64,000 bases of DNA from Channa striata (Eukaryota > Chordata > Actinopteri > Anabantiformes > Channidae), in assembly GCA_033026295.1 (NCBI GenBank), contig JAUPFM010000109.1, forward strand, positions 1-64,000. Direction: 5' to 3'. The notes below the pieces were generated by a model. It did not search any database, was not told the origin of the DNA, and saw only the letters and a program-made list of their open reading frames with translations. This document shows, in pieces, positions 47,838-59,481 of this stretch (positions within the stretch are counted from its first letter, which is position 1; each line of letters starts with the position of its first letter). The position numbers and the translations under genes are program-made.

Positions 47838-48568
47838 TTCACTCCCCTGTATGTGAAAGTGCAGGCCTCTGTCACTGCCTTTTTTTTTTTTTTTTTTTTT
47901 GAAATTGTCCCTGCCAACGTCAATGAGGCAGGAGGGAAAGGCAGGAGAGTGAAAAAAGAAAGCCAGCGGCAGCCCTGGCCAGCTTCGTCTGCTGAGCACC
48001 ATGGCCGCGGAGTTCGAACCGGGGTACCAGGGGCACGAAACCCTGGGGGCCGTGGATTGAAAAGTGTAGCCGTCGGCGGGCTGTGCTTAAGAGTGGGTGC
48101 GCATGTTCGGACGGTGGGCAAGGTTCTGGAGGTGTGTGCGGGGAAACCGGAGAGGCGCAACCAGGGCCTCCCGGGATAGGGGAGCAGCAGGCAGGGCCCA
48201 GGAGCTCTCCCGGCCTGCGCAGCCTAAACAAGGAAGGCCTGGGCCCATTTGGCCACGCCCTGGGCACTTGAAAAGACAAGGGCCCAGCCAGCAACACTGA
48301 GGTCAAGATTGAAGCCTTCTCAAAGCCCGGTTCCCAAAATGTGGGCTGCAACGCTGCCACCGGCTGGAGGACAATTCAATGCAAAGAGGGGGCGGGCACG
48401 AGACCCCGCTCGCTCACCGGGGTTCGGAGAAGCAAGTGGGGCGAGGGCACTGTGGCGTCTCCTGCTCCCTCTTGTGACCGGCGGGCAAAATGTAACGGCT
48501 CTACGAAGCAGGGGCGTGCCCGCTGCTGCTATCACAGTATTTAAGAGCTGTTGGTAGAGCCAGCCGTA

Positions 48569-48687
48569 GCTTACGGCCACACCGCTCCGGGCTGCCCGAT
48601 CTCGTCCGATCTCGGAAGCCAAGCGGGGCGGGCCTGGTTAGTACCTGGTAGGAAGACCGCCTGGGAATACCAGGTGCTGTAAGCCTT
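48569..48687 (+). rRNA. 5S_rRNA: 5S rRNA gene copy 59
   Basis: A 119-nt form with TATTTAA in the right zone. Confidence 0.95.
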
Positions 48688-49419
48688 TTCACTCCCCTGT
48701 ATGTGAAAGTGCAGGCCTCTGTCACTGCCTTTTTTTTTCTTTTCTTTTTTTGAAATTGTCCCTGCCAACGTCAATGAGGCAGGAGGGAAAGGCAGGAGAG
48801 TGAAAAAGAAAGCCAGCGGCAGCCCTGGCCAGCTTCGTCTGCTGAGCACCATGGCCGCGGAGTTCGAACCGGGGTACCAGGGGCACGAAACCCTGGGGGC
48901 CGTGGATTGAAAAGTGTAGCCGTCGGCGGGCTGTGCTTAAGAGTGGGTGCGCATGTTCGGACGGTGGGCAAGGTTCTGGAGGTGTGTGCGGGGAAACCGG
49001 AGAGGCGCAACCAGGCCTCCCCGGGATAGGGGAGCAGCAGGCAGGGCCCAGGAGCTCTCTCCCGGCCTGCGCAGCCTAAACAAGGAAGGCCTGGGCCCAT
49101 TTGGCCACGCCCTGGGCACTTGAAAAGACAAGGGCCCAGCCAGCAACACTGAGGTCAAGATTGAAGCCTTCTCAAAGCCCGGTTCCCAAAATGTGGGCTG
49201 CAACGCTGCCACCGGCTGGAGGACAATTCAATGCAAAGAAGGGGCGGGCACGAGACCCGCTCGCTCACCGGGGTTCGGAGAAGCAAGTGGGGCGAGGGCA
49301 CTGTGGCGTCTCCTGCTCCCTCTTGTGACCGGCGGGCAAAATGTAACGGCTACTGAAGCAAGGGGCGTGCCCGCTGCTGCTATCACAGTATTTAAGAGCT
49401 GTTGGTAGAGCCAGCCGTA

Positions 49420-49538
49420 GCTTACGGCCACACCGCTCCGGGCTGCCCGATCTCGTCCGATCTCGGAAGCCAAGCGGGGCGGGCCTGGTTAGTACCTGGT
49501 AGGAAGACCGCCTGGGAATACCAGGTGCTGTAAGCCTT
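49420..49538 (+). rRNA. 5S_rRNA: 5S rRNA gene copy 60
   Basis: A 119-nt form with TATTTAA, followed by a pure T run. Confidence 0.95.
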
Positions 49539-50276
49539 TTCACTCCCCTGTATGTGAAAGTGCAGGCCTCTGTCACTGCCTTTTTTTTTTTTTTTTTTTT
49601 TTTTGAAATTGTCCCTGCCAACGTCAATGAGGCAGGAGGGAAAGGCAGGAGAGTGAAAAAGAAAGCCAAGCGGCAGCCCTGGCCAGCTTCGTCTGCTGAG
49701 CACCATGGCCGCGGAGTTCGAACCGGGGTACCAGGGGCACGAAACCCTGGGGGCCGTGGATTGAAAAGTGTAGCCGTCGGCGGGCTGTGCTTAAGAGTGG
49801 GTGCGCATGTTCGGACGGTGGGCAAGGTTCTGGAGGTGTGTGCGGGGAAACCGGAGAGGCGCAACCAGGCCTCCCCGGGATAGGGGAGCAGCAGGCAGGG
49901 CCCAGGAGCTCTCTCCCGGCCTGCGCAGCCTAAACAAGGAAGGCCTGGGCCCATTTGGCCACGCCCTGGGCACTTCAAAAGACAAGGGCCCAGCCAGCAA
50001 CACTGAGGTCTAGATTGAAGCCTTCTCAAAGCCCGGTTCCAAAAATGTGGGCTGCAACGCTGCCACCGGCTGGAGGACAATTCAATGCAAAGAGGGGGCG
50101 GGCACGAGACCCGCTCGCTCACCGGGGGTTCGGAGAAGCAAGTGGAGCGAGGGCACTGTGGCGTCTCCTGCTCCCTCTTGTGACCCGGCGGGCAAAATGT
50201 AACGACTCTACGAAGCAAGGGGCGTGACCGCTGCTGCTATCACAGTATTTAAGAGCTGTTGGTAGAGCCAGCCGTA

Positions 50277-50396
50277 GCTTACGGCCACACCGCTCCGGGC
50301 TGCCCGATCTCGTCCGATCTCGGAAGCCAAGCGGGGCCGGGCCTGGTTAGTACCTGGTAGGAAGACCGCCTGGGAATACCAGGTGCTGTAAGCCTT
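50277..50396 (+). rRNA. 5S_rRNA: 5S rRNA gene copy 61, 120-nt form
   Basis: A 120-nt consensus copy. The preceding spacer carries the CTTCAAAAG plus TCTAGA pair, the last such spacer in the window. Confidence 0.95.
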
Positions 50397-51133
50397 TTCA
50401 CTCCCCTGTATGTGAAAGTGCAGGCCTCTGTCACTGCCTACTTTTTTTTTTTTTTTTTCTTTTTTGAAATTGTCCCTGCCAACGTCAATGAGGCAGGAGG
50501 GAAAGGCAGGAGAGTGAAAAAGAAAGCCAAGCGGCAGCCCTGGCCAGCTTCGTCTGCTGAGCACCATGGCGCGGAGTTCGAACCGGGGTACCAGGGGCAC
50601 GAAACCCTGGGGGCCGTGGATTGAAAAAGTGTAGCCGCCGGCGGGCTGTGCTTAAGAGTGGGTGCGCATGTTCGGACGGTGGGCAAGGTTCTGGAGAGTG
50701 TGTGCGGGAAACCGGAGAGGCGCAACCAGGCCTCCCGGGATAGGGGAGCAGCAGGCAGGGCCCAGGAGCTCTCTCCCGGCCTGCGCAGCCTAAACAAGGA
50801 AGGCCTGGGCCCATTTGGCCACGCCCTGGGCACTTGAAAAGACAAGGGCCCAGCCAGCAACACTGAGGTCAAGATTGAAGCCTTCTCAAAGCCCGGTTCC
50901 CAAAATGTGGGCTGCAACGCTGCCACCGGCTGGAGGACAATTCAATGCAAAGAGGGGGCGGGCACGAGACCCGCTCGCTCACCGGGGGTTCGGAGAAGCA
51001 AGTGGAGCGAGGGCACTGTGGCGTCTCCTGCTCCCTCTTGTGACCGGCGGGCAAAATGTAACGGCTACGAAGCAAGGGGCGTGCCCGCTGCTGCTATCAC
51101 AGTATTTAAGAGCTGTTGGTAGAGCCAGCCGTA

Positions 51134-51253
51134 GCTTACGGCCACACCGCTCCGGGCTGCCCGATCTCGTCCGATCTCGGAAGCCAAGCAGGGCCGGGCC
51201 TGGTTAGTACCTGGTAGGAAGACCGCCTGGGAATACCAGGTGCTGTAAGCCTT
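51134..51253 (+). rRNA. 5S_rRNA: 5S rRNA gene copy 62, canonical A-box base
   Basis: A 120-nt form. The only copy with AAGCAGGG in the A box, the base usual in vertebrate 5S genes; all others have AAGCGGGG or a derivative. Confidence 0.95.
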
Positions 51254-51985
51254 TTCACTCCCCTGTATGTGAAAGTGCAGGCCTCTGTCACTGCCTACTT
51301 TTTTTTTCTTTTCTTTTTTGAAATTGTCCCTGCCAACGTCAATGAGGCAGGAGGGAAAGGCAGGAGAGTGAAAAAGAAAGCCAAGCGGCAGCCCTGGCCA
51401 GCCGTCTGCTGAGCACCATGGCGCGGAGTTCGAACCGGGGTACCAGGGGCACGAAACCCTGGGGGCCGTGGATGAAAAAAAGTGTAGCCGCCGGCGGGCT
51501 GTGCTTAAGAGTGGGTGCGCATGTTCGGACGGTGGGCAAGGTTCTGGAGGTGTGTGCGGGGAAACCGGAGAGGCGCAACCAGGCCTCCCCGGGATAGGGG
51601 AGCAGCAGGCAGGGCCCAGGAGCTCTCTCGGCCTGCGCAGCCTAAACAAGGAAGGCCTGGGCCCATTTGGCCACGCCCTGGGCACTTGAAAAGACAAGGG
51701 CCCAGCCAGCAACACTGAGGTCAAGATTGAAGCCTTCTCAAAGCCCGGTTCCCAAAATGTGGGCTGCAACGCTGCCACCGGCTGGAGGACAATTCAATGC
51801 AAAGAAGGGGCGGGCACGAGACCCGCTCGCTCACCGGGGGTTCGGAGAAGCAAGTGGAGCGAGGGCACTGTGGCGTCTCCTGCTCCCTCTTGTGACCGGC
51901 GGGCAAAATGTAACGGCTACGAAGCAAGGGGCGTGCCCGCTGCTGCTATCACAGTATTTAAGAGCTGTTGGTAGAGCCAGCCGTA

Positions 51986-52105
51986 GCTTACGGCCACACC
52001 GCTCCGGGCTGCCCGATCTCGTCCGATCTCGGAAGCCAAGCGGGGCCGGGCCTGGTTAGTACCTGGTAGGAAGACCGCCTGGGAATACCAGGTGCTGTAA
52101 GCCTT
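51986..52105 (+). rRNA. 5S_rRNA: 5S rRNA gene copy 63, reference for the 120-nt form
   Basis: Same architecture as copy 3, but the helix II 3' strand reads GGGGCCGGGCC. The additional C can pair with GG of the 5' strand (CTCCGG), giving a GC-rich helix where the usual vertebrate RNA has an A-U pair at the equivalent position. Length matches the usual 120 nt. The C box region is GGTAGGAAGACC, as in every copy. TATTTAA is at -31 and TTTT follows the RNA. By length and pairing this is the form I would expect to be the functional one; that is inference. Confidence 0.95.
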
Positions 52106-52839
52106 TTCACTCCCCTGTATGTGAAAGTGCAGGCCTCTGTCACTGCCTACTTTTTTTTTTCTTTTCTTTTTTTGAAATTGTCCCTGCCAACGTCAATGAG
52201 GCAGGAGGGAAAGGCAGGAGAGTGAAAAAGAAAGCCAAGCGGCAGCCCTGGCCAGCTTCGTCTGCTGAGCACCATGGCCGCGGAGTTCGAACCGGGGTAC
52301 CAGGGGCACGAAACCCTGGGGGCCGTGGATTGAAAAGTGTAGCCGCCGGCGGGCTGTGCTTAAGAGTGGGTGCGCATGTTCGGACGGTGGGCAAGGTTCT
52401 GGAGGTGTGTGCGGGGAAACCGGAGAGGCGCAACCAGGCCTCCCCGGGATAGGGGAGCAGCAGGCAGGGCCCAGGAGCTCTCTCCCGGCCTGCGCAGCCT
52501 AAACAAGGAAGGCCTGGGCCCATTTGGCCACGCCCTGGGCACTTGAAAAGACAAGGGCCCAGCCAGCAACACTGAGGTCAAGATTGAAGCCTTCTCAAAG
52601 CCCGGTTCCCAAAATGTGGGCTGCAACGCTGCCACCGGCTGGAGGACAATTCAATGCAAAGAAGGGGCGGGCACGAGACCCGCTCGCTCACCGGGGGTTC
52701 GGAGAAGCAAGTGGAGCGGGCACTGTGGCGTCTCCTGCTCCCTCTTGTGACCGGCGGGCAAAATGTAACGGCTACGAAGCAAGGGGCGTGCCGCTGCTGC
52801 TATCACAGTATTTAAGAGCTGTTGGTAGAGCCAGCCGTA

Positions 52840-52962
52840 GCTTACGGCCACACCGCTCCGGGCTGGCTGCCCGATCTCGTCCGATCTCGGAAGCCAAGCG
52901 GGCCGGGCCTGGTTAGTACCTGGTAGGAAGACCGCCTGGGAATACCAGGTGCTGTAAGCCTT
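52840..52962 (+). rRNA. 5S_rRNA: 5S rRNA gene copy 64, 4-nt duplication
   Basis: It is 123 nt long: GGGCTGGCTGCCC contains a tandem GGCT duplication between helix II and III, combined with the GCGGGCCGGG variant. A probable pseudogene-type copy. Confidence 0.88.
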
Positions 52963-53698
52963 TTCACTCCCCTGTATGTGAAAGTGCAGGCCTCTGTCAC
53001 TGCCTACTTTTTTTTTTTTTTCTTTTTTTTTTTGAAATTGTCCCTGCCAACGTCAATGAGGCAGGAGGGAAAGGCAGGAGAGTGAAAAAGAAAGCCAGCG
53101 GCAGCCCTGGCCAGCCGTCTGCTGAGCACCATGGCGCGGAGTTCGAACCGGGGTACCAGGGGCACGAAACCCTGGGGGCCGTGGATTGAAAAGTGTAGCC
53201 GTCGGCGAGCTGTGCTTAGGAGTGGGTGCGCATGTTCGGACGGTGGGCAAGGTTCTGGAGGTGTGTGCGGGGAAACCGGAGAGGCGCAACCAGGCCTCCC
53301 CGGGATAGGGGAGCAGCAGGCAGGGCCCAGGAGCTCTCTCCCGGCCTGCGCAGCCTAAACAAGGAAGGCCTGGGCCCATTTGGCCACGCCCTGGGCACTT
53401 GAAAAGACAAGGGCCCAGCCAGCAACACTGAGGTCAAGATTGAAGCCTTCTCAAAGCCCGGTTCCAAAAATGTGGGCTGCAACGCTGCCACCGGCTGGAG
53501 GACAATTCAATGCAAAGAGGGGGCGGGCACGAGACCCGCTCGCTCACCGGGGGTTCGGAGAAGCAAGTGGAGCGAGGGCACTGTGGCGTCTCCTGCTCCC
53601 TCTAGTGACCGGCGGGCAAAATGTAACGGCTACGAAGCAAGGGGCGTGCCCGCTGCTGCTATCACAGTATTTAAGAGCTGTTGGTAGAGCCAGCCGTA

Positions 53699-53818
53699 GC
53701 TTACGGCCACACCGCTCCGGGATGCCCGATCTCGTCCGATCTCGGAAGCCAAGCGGGGCCGGGCCTAGTTAGTACCTGGTAGGAAGACCGCCTGGGAATA
53801 CCAGGTGCTGTAAGCCTT
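53699..53818 (+). rRNA. 5S_rRNA: 5S rRNA gene copy 65, two base substitutions
   Basis: Carries the same GGGATGCCC and GGCCTAGTTAG changes as copy 54, and the same ATCCCCGCC in the spacer after it. Confidence 0.93.
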
Positions 53819-54548
53819 TTCACTCCCCTGTATGTGAAAGTGCAGGCCTCTGTCACTGCCTACTTTTTTTTTTTTTCTTTTTTTGAAATTATCCCCGCCA
53901 ACGTCAATGAGGCAGGAGGGAAAGGCAGGAGAGTGAAAAAGAAAGCCAAGCGGCAGCCCTGGCCAGCCGTCTGCTGAGCACCATGGCGCGGAGTTCGAAC
54001 CGGGGTACCAGGGGCACGAAACCCTGGGGGCCGTGGATTGAAAAAAGTGTAGCCGCCGGCGGGCTGTGCTTAAGAGTGGGTGCGCATGTTCGGACGGTGG
54101 GCAAGGTTCTGGAGTGTGTGCGGGGAAACCGGAGAGGCGCAACCAGGCCTCCCGGGATAGGGGAGCAGCAGGCAGGGCCCAGGAGCTCTCCCGGCCTGCG
54201 CAGCCTAAACAAGGAAGGCCTGGGCCCATTTGGCCACGCCCTGGGCACTTGAAAAGACAAGGGCCCAGCCAGCAACACTGAGGTCAAGATTGAAGCCTTC
54301 TCAAAGCCCGGTTCCAAGAATGTGGGCTGCAACGCTTCCACCGGCTGGAGGACAATTCAATGCAAAGAGGGGGCGGGCACGAGACCCGCTCGCTCACCGG
54401 GGGTTCGGAGAAGCAAGTGGAGCGAGGGCACTGTGGCGTCTCCTGCTCCCTCTAGTGACCGGCGGGCAAAATGTAACGGCTCTGAAGCAAGGGGCGTGCC
54501 CGCTGCTGCTATCACAGTATTTAAGAGCTGTTGGTAGAGCCAGCCGTA

Positions 54549-54668
54549 GCTTACGGCCACACCGCTCCGGGCTGCCCGATCTCGTCCGATCTCGGAAGCC
54601 AAGCGGGGCCGGGCCTAGTTAGTACCTGGTAGGAAGACCGCCTGGGAATACCAGGTGCTGTAAGCCTT
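54549..54668 (+). rRNA. 5S_rRNA: 5S rRNA gene copy 66, GGCCTAG variant
   Basis: A 120-nt form with GGCCTAGTTAG only. The 3' flank has TGTCTGTGAAAG in place of TGTATGTGAAAG. Confidence 0.94.
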
Positions 54669-55397
54669 TTCACTCCCCTGTCTGTGAAAGTGCAGGCCTC
54701 TGTCACTGCCTACTTTTTTTTTTCTTTTCTTTTTTTGAAATTATCCCTGCCAACGTCAATGAGGCAGGAGGGAAAGGCAGGAGAGTGAAGAAGAAAGCCA
54801 AGCGGCAGCCCTGGCCAGCCGTCTGCTGAGCACCATGGGCGGAGTTCGAACCGGGGTACCAGGGGCACGAAACCCTGGGGGCCGTGGATTGAAAAGTGTA
54901 GCCGCCCGGCGGGCTGTGCTTAAGAGTGGGTGCGCATGTTCGGACGGTGGGCAAGGTTCTGGAGTGTGTGTGCGGGGAAACCGGAGAGGCGCAACCAGGC
55001 CTCCCGGGATAGGGGAGCAGCAGGCAGGGCCCAGGAGCTCTCTCCCGGCCTGCGCAGCCTAAACAAGGAAAGCCTGGGCCCATTTGGCCACGCCCTGGGC
55101 ACTTGAAAAGACAAGGGCCCAGCCAGCAACACTGAGGTCAAGATTGAAGCCTTCTCAAAGCCCGGTTCCCAAAATGTGGGCTGCAACGCTGCCACCGGCT
55201 GGAGGACAATTCAATGCAAAGAAGGGGCACGAGACCCGCTCGCTCACCGGGGTTCGGAGAAGCAAGTGGAGCGAGGGCACTGTGGCGTCTCCTGCTCCCT
55301 CTAGTGACCGGCGGGCAAAATGTAACGGCTACGAAGCAAGGGGCGTGCCCGCTGCTGCTATCACAGTATTTAAGAGCTGTTGGTAGAGCCAGCCGTA

Positions 55398-55517
55398 GCT
55401 TACGGCCACACCGCTCCGGGCTGCCCGATCTCGTCCGATCTCGGAAGCCAAGCGGGGCCGGGCCTGGTTAGTACCTGGTAGGAAGACCGCCTGGGAATAC
55501 CAGGTGCTGTAAGCCTT
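55398..55517 (+). rRNA. 5S_rRNA: 5S rRNA gene copy 67, 120-nt form
   Basis: A 120-nt consensus copy with TATTTAA. Confidence 0.95.
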
Positions 55518-56245
55518 TTCACTCCCCTGTATGTGAAAGTGCAGGCCTCTGTCACTGCCTTTTTTTTTTTTCTTTTCTTTTTTTGAAATTATCCCTGCCA
55601 ACGTCAATGAGGCAGGAGGGAAAGGCAGGAGAGTGAAAAAGAAAGCCAGCGGCAGCCCTGGCCAGCCGTCTGCTGAGCACCATGGCGCGGAGTTCGAACC
55701 GGGGTACCAGGGGCACGAAACCCTGGGGCCGTGGATTGAAAAGTGTAGCCGCCGGCGGGCTGTGCTTAAGAGTGGGTGCGCATGTTCGGACGGTGGGCAA
55801 GGTTCTGGAGTGTGTGCGGGGAAACCGGAGAGGCGCAACCAGGCCTCCCGGGATAGGGGAGCAGCAGGCAGGGCCCAGGAGCTCTCTCCCGGCCTGCGCA
55901 GCCTAAACAAGGAAGGCCTGGGCCCATTTGGCCACGCCCTGGGCACTTGAAAAGACAAGGGCCCAGCCAGCAACACTGAGGTCAAGATTGAAGCCTTCTC
56001 AAAGCCCGGTTCCCAAAATGTGGGCTGCAACGCTGCCACCGGCTGGAGGACAATTCAATGCAAAGAAGGGGCGGGCACGAGACCCGCTCGCTCACCGGGG
56101 TTCGGAGAAGCAAGTGGAGCGAGGGCACTGTGGCGTCTCCTGCTCCCTCTTGTGACCGGCGGGCAAAATGTAACGGCTACGAAGCAAGGGGCGTGCCCGC
56201 TGCTGCTATCACAGTATTTAAGAGCTGTTGGTAGAGCCAGCCGTA

Positions 56246-56365
56246 GCTTACGGCCACACCGCTCCGGGCTGCCCGATCTCGTCCGATCTCGGAAGCCAAG
56301 CGGGGCCGGGCCTGGTTAGTACCTGGTAGGAAGACCGCCTGGGAATACCAGGTGCTGTAAGCCTT
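56246..56365 (+). rRNA. 5S_rRNA: 5S rRNA gene copy 68, 120-nt form
   Basis: A 120-nt consensus copy. The 3' flank has CACTGCCTGCC, a 4-nt duplication before the T tract. Confidence 0.95.
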
Positions 56366-57097
56366 TTCACTCCCCTGTATGTGAAAGTGCAGGCCTCTGT
56401 CACTGCCTGCCTTTTTTTTTTTTTTCTTTTCTTTTTTGAAATTATCCCTGCCAACGTCAATGAGGCAGGAGGGAAAGGCAGGAGAGTGAAAAAGAAAGCC
56501 AGCGGCAGCCCTGGCCAGCCGTCTGCTGAGCACCATGGCGCGGAGTTCGAACCGGGGTACCAGGGGCACGAAACCCTGGGGGCCGTGGATTGAAAAGTGT
56601 AGCCGCCGGCGGGCTGTGCTTAAGAGTGGGTGCGCATGTTCGGACGGTGGGCAAGGTTCTGGAGATGTGTGCGGGGAAACCGGAGAGGCGCAACCAGGCC
56701 TCCCGGGATAGGGGAGCAGCAGGCAGGGCCCAGGAGCTCTCCCGGCCTGCGCAGCCTAAACAAGGAAGGCCTGGGCCCATTTGGCCACGCCCTGGGCACT
56801 TGAAAAGACAAGGGCCCAGCCAGCAACACTGAGGTCAAGATTGAAGCCTTCTCAAAGCCCGGTTCCCAAAATGTGGGCTGCAACGCTGCCACCGGCTGGA
56901 GGACAATTCAATGCAAAGAAGGGGCGGGCACGAGACCCGCTCGCTCACCGGGGTTCGGAGAAGCAAGTGGAGCGAGGGCACTGTGGCGTCTCCTGCTCCC
57001 TCTTGTGACGGCGGGCAAAATGTAACGGCTACGAAGCAAGGGGCGTGCCCGCTGCTGCTATCACAGTATTTAAGAGCTGTTGGTAGAGCCAGCCGTA

Positions 57098-57217
57098 GCT
57101 TACGGCCACACCGCTCCGGGCTGCCCGATCTCGTCCGATCTCGGAAGCCAAGCGGGGCCGGGCCTGGTTAGTACCTGGTAGGAAGACCGCCTGGGAATAC
57201 CAGGTGCTGTAAGCCTT
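57098..57217 (+). rRNA. 5S_rRNA: 5S rRNA gene copy 69, terminator cut to TT
   Basis: The 120-nt body is consensus, but the flank reads GTAAGCCTTCACTCCCC, leaving two Ts, too few for normal Pol III termination. The next T run is about 40 nt further on. Confidence 0.93.
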
Positions 57218-57942
57218 CACTCCCCTGTATGTGAAAGTGCAGGCCTCTGTCACTGCCTTTTTTTTTTTCTTTTCTTTTTTGAAATTATCCCTGCCAACGT
57301 CAATGAGGCAGGAGGGAAAGGCAGGAGAGTGAAAAAGAAAGCCAAGCGGCAGCCCTGGCCAGCCGTCTGCTGAGCACCATGGGCGCGGAGTTCGAACCGG
57401 GGTACCAGGGGCACGAAACCCTGGGGGCCGTGGATTGAAAAGTGTAGCCGCCGGCGGGCTGTGCTTAAGAGTGGGTGCGCATGTTCGGACGGTGGGCAAG
57501 GTTCTGATGTGTGCGGGGAAACCGGAGAGGCGCAACCAGGCCTCCCGGGATAGGGGGAGCAGCAGGCAGGGCCCAGGAGCTCTCTCCCGGCCTGCGCAGC
57601 CTAAACAAGGAAGGCCTGGGCCCATTTGGCCACGCCCTGGGCACTTGAAAAGACAAGGGCCCAGCCAGCAACACTGAGGTCAAGATTGAAGCCTTCTCAA
57701 AGCCCGGTTCCCAAATGTGGGCTGCAACGCTGCCACCGGCTGGAGGACAATTCAATGCAAAGAAGGGGCGGGCACGAGACCCGCTCGCTCACCGGGGGTT
57801 CGGAGAAGCAAGTGGAGCGAGGGCACTGTGGCGTCTCCTGCTCCCTCTTGTGACCGGCGGGCAAAATGTAACGGCTACGAAGCAAGGGGCGTGCCGCTGC
57901 TGCTATCACAGTATTTAAGAGCTGTTGGTAGAGCCAGCCGTA

Positions 57943-58062
57943 GCTTACGGCCACACCGCTCCGGGCTGCCCGATCTCGTCCGATCTCGGAAGCCAAGCGG
58001 GGCCGGGCCTGGTTAGTACCTGGTAGGAAGACCGCCTGGGAATACCAGGTGCTGTAAGCCTT
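57943..58062 (+). rRNA. 5S_rRNA: 5S rRNA gene copy 70, 120-nt form
   Basis: A 120-nt consensus copy with TATTTAA. It is followed by the longest unit of the window (872 bases). Confidence 0.95.
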
Positions 58063-58204
58063 TTCACTCCCCTGTATGTGAAAGTGCAGGCCTCTGTCAC
58101 TGCCTACTTTTTTTTTTTTTTTTTCTTTTCTTTTTTGAAATTATCCCTGCCAACGTCAATGAGGCAGGAGGGAAAGGCAGGAGAGTGAAAAAAAAGAAAA
58201 GCGG

Positions 58205-58265
58205 CAGCCCTGGCCAACCGTCTGCTGAGCACCAGCACCATGGCGCGGAGTTCGAAGTTCGAACC
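58205..58265 (+). repeat. Short tandem duplications in the longest spacer
   Basis: CACCAGCACCATGG and GTTCGAAGTTCGAACC show tandem copies of 6 and 7 bases within 40 bases of each other. They contribute to the 872-base unit between copies 70 and 71. Confidence 0.85.
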
Positions 58266-58814
58266 GGGGTACCAGGGGCACGAAACCCTGGGGGCCGTGG
58301 ATTGAAAAAGTGTAGCCGCCGGCGGGCTGTGCTTAAGAGTGGGTGCGCATGTTCGGACGGTGGGCAAGGTTCTGGAGGTGTGTGCGGGGAAACCGGAGAG
58401 GCGCAACCAGGCCTCCCCGGGATAGGGGAGCAGCAGGCAGGGCCCAGGAGCTCTCTCCCGGCCTGCGCAGCCTAAACAAGGAAGGCCTGGGCCCATTTGG
58501 CCACGCCCTGGGCACTTGAAAAGACAAGGGCCCAGCCAGCAACACTGAGGTCAAGATTGAAGCCTTCTCAAAGCCCGGTTCCAAAAATGTGGGCTGCAAC
58601 GCTGCCACCGGCTGGAGGACAATTCAATGCAAAGAGGGGGCGGGCACGAGACCCGCTCGCTCACCGGGGGTTCGGAGAAGCAAGTGGAGCGAGGGCACTG
58701 TGGCGTCTCCTGCTCCCTCTAGTGACCGGCGGGCAAAATGTAACGGCTCGAAGAAGGGGGGCGTGCCGCTGCTGCTATCACAGTATTTAAGAGCTGTTGG
58801 TAGAGCCAGCCGTA

Positions 58815-58934
58815 GCTTACGGCCACACCGCTCCGGGCTGCCCGATCTCGTCCGATCTCGGAAGCCAAGCGGGGCCGGGCCTGGTTAGTACCTGGTAGGA
58901 AGACCGCCTGGGAATACCAGGTGCTGTAAGCCTT
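58815..58934 (+). rRNA. 5S_rRNA: 5S rRNA gene copy 71, 120-nt form
   Basis: A 120-nt consensus copy. About 70 nt upstream the spacer reads GGCTCGAAGAAGGGGGGCG, altered from the usual GAAGCAAGGGGCG. Confidence 0.95.
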
Positions 58935-59481
58935 TTCACTCCCCTGTATGTGAAAGTGCAGGCCTCTGTCACTGCCTACTTTTTTTTTCTTTTCTTTTTT
59001 TGAAATTATCCCTGCCAACGTCAATGAGGCAGGAGGGAAAGGCAGGAGAGTGAAAAAGAAAGCCAAGCGGCAGCCCTGGCCAGCTTCGTCTGCTGAGCAC
59101 CATGGCCGCGGAGTTCGAACCGGGGTACCAGGGGCACGAAACCCTGGGGGCCGTGGATTGAAAAGTGTAGCCGCCGGCGGGCTGTGCTTAAGAGTGGGTG
59201 CGCATGTTCGGACGGTGGGCAAGGTTCTGGAGATGTGTGCGGGGAAACCGGAGAGGCGCAACCAGGCCTCCCCGGGATAGGGGAGCAGCAGGCAGGGCCC
59301 AGGAGCTCTCTCCCGGCCTGCGCAGCCTAAACAAGGAAGGCCTGGGCCCATTTGGCCACGCCCTGGGCACTTGAAAAGACAAGGGCCCAGCCAGCAACAC
59401 TGAGGTCAAGATTGAAGCCTTCTCAAAGCCCGGTTCCCAAAATGTGGGCTGCAACGCTGCCACCGGCTGGAGGACAATTCA

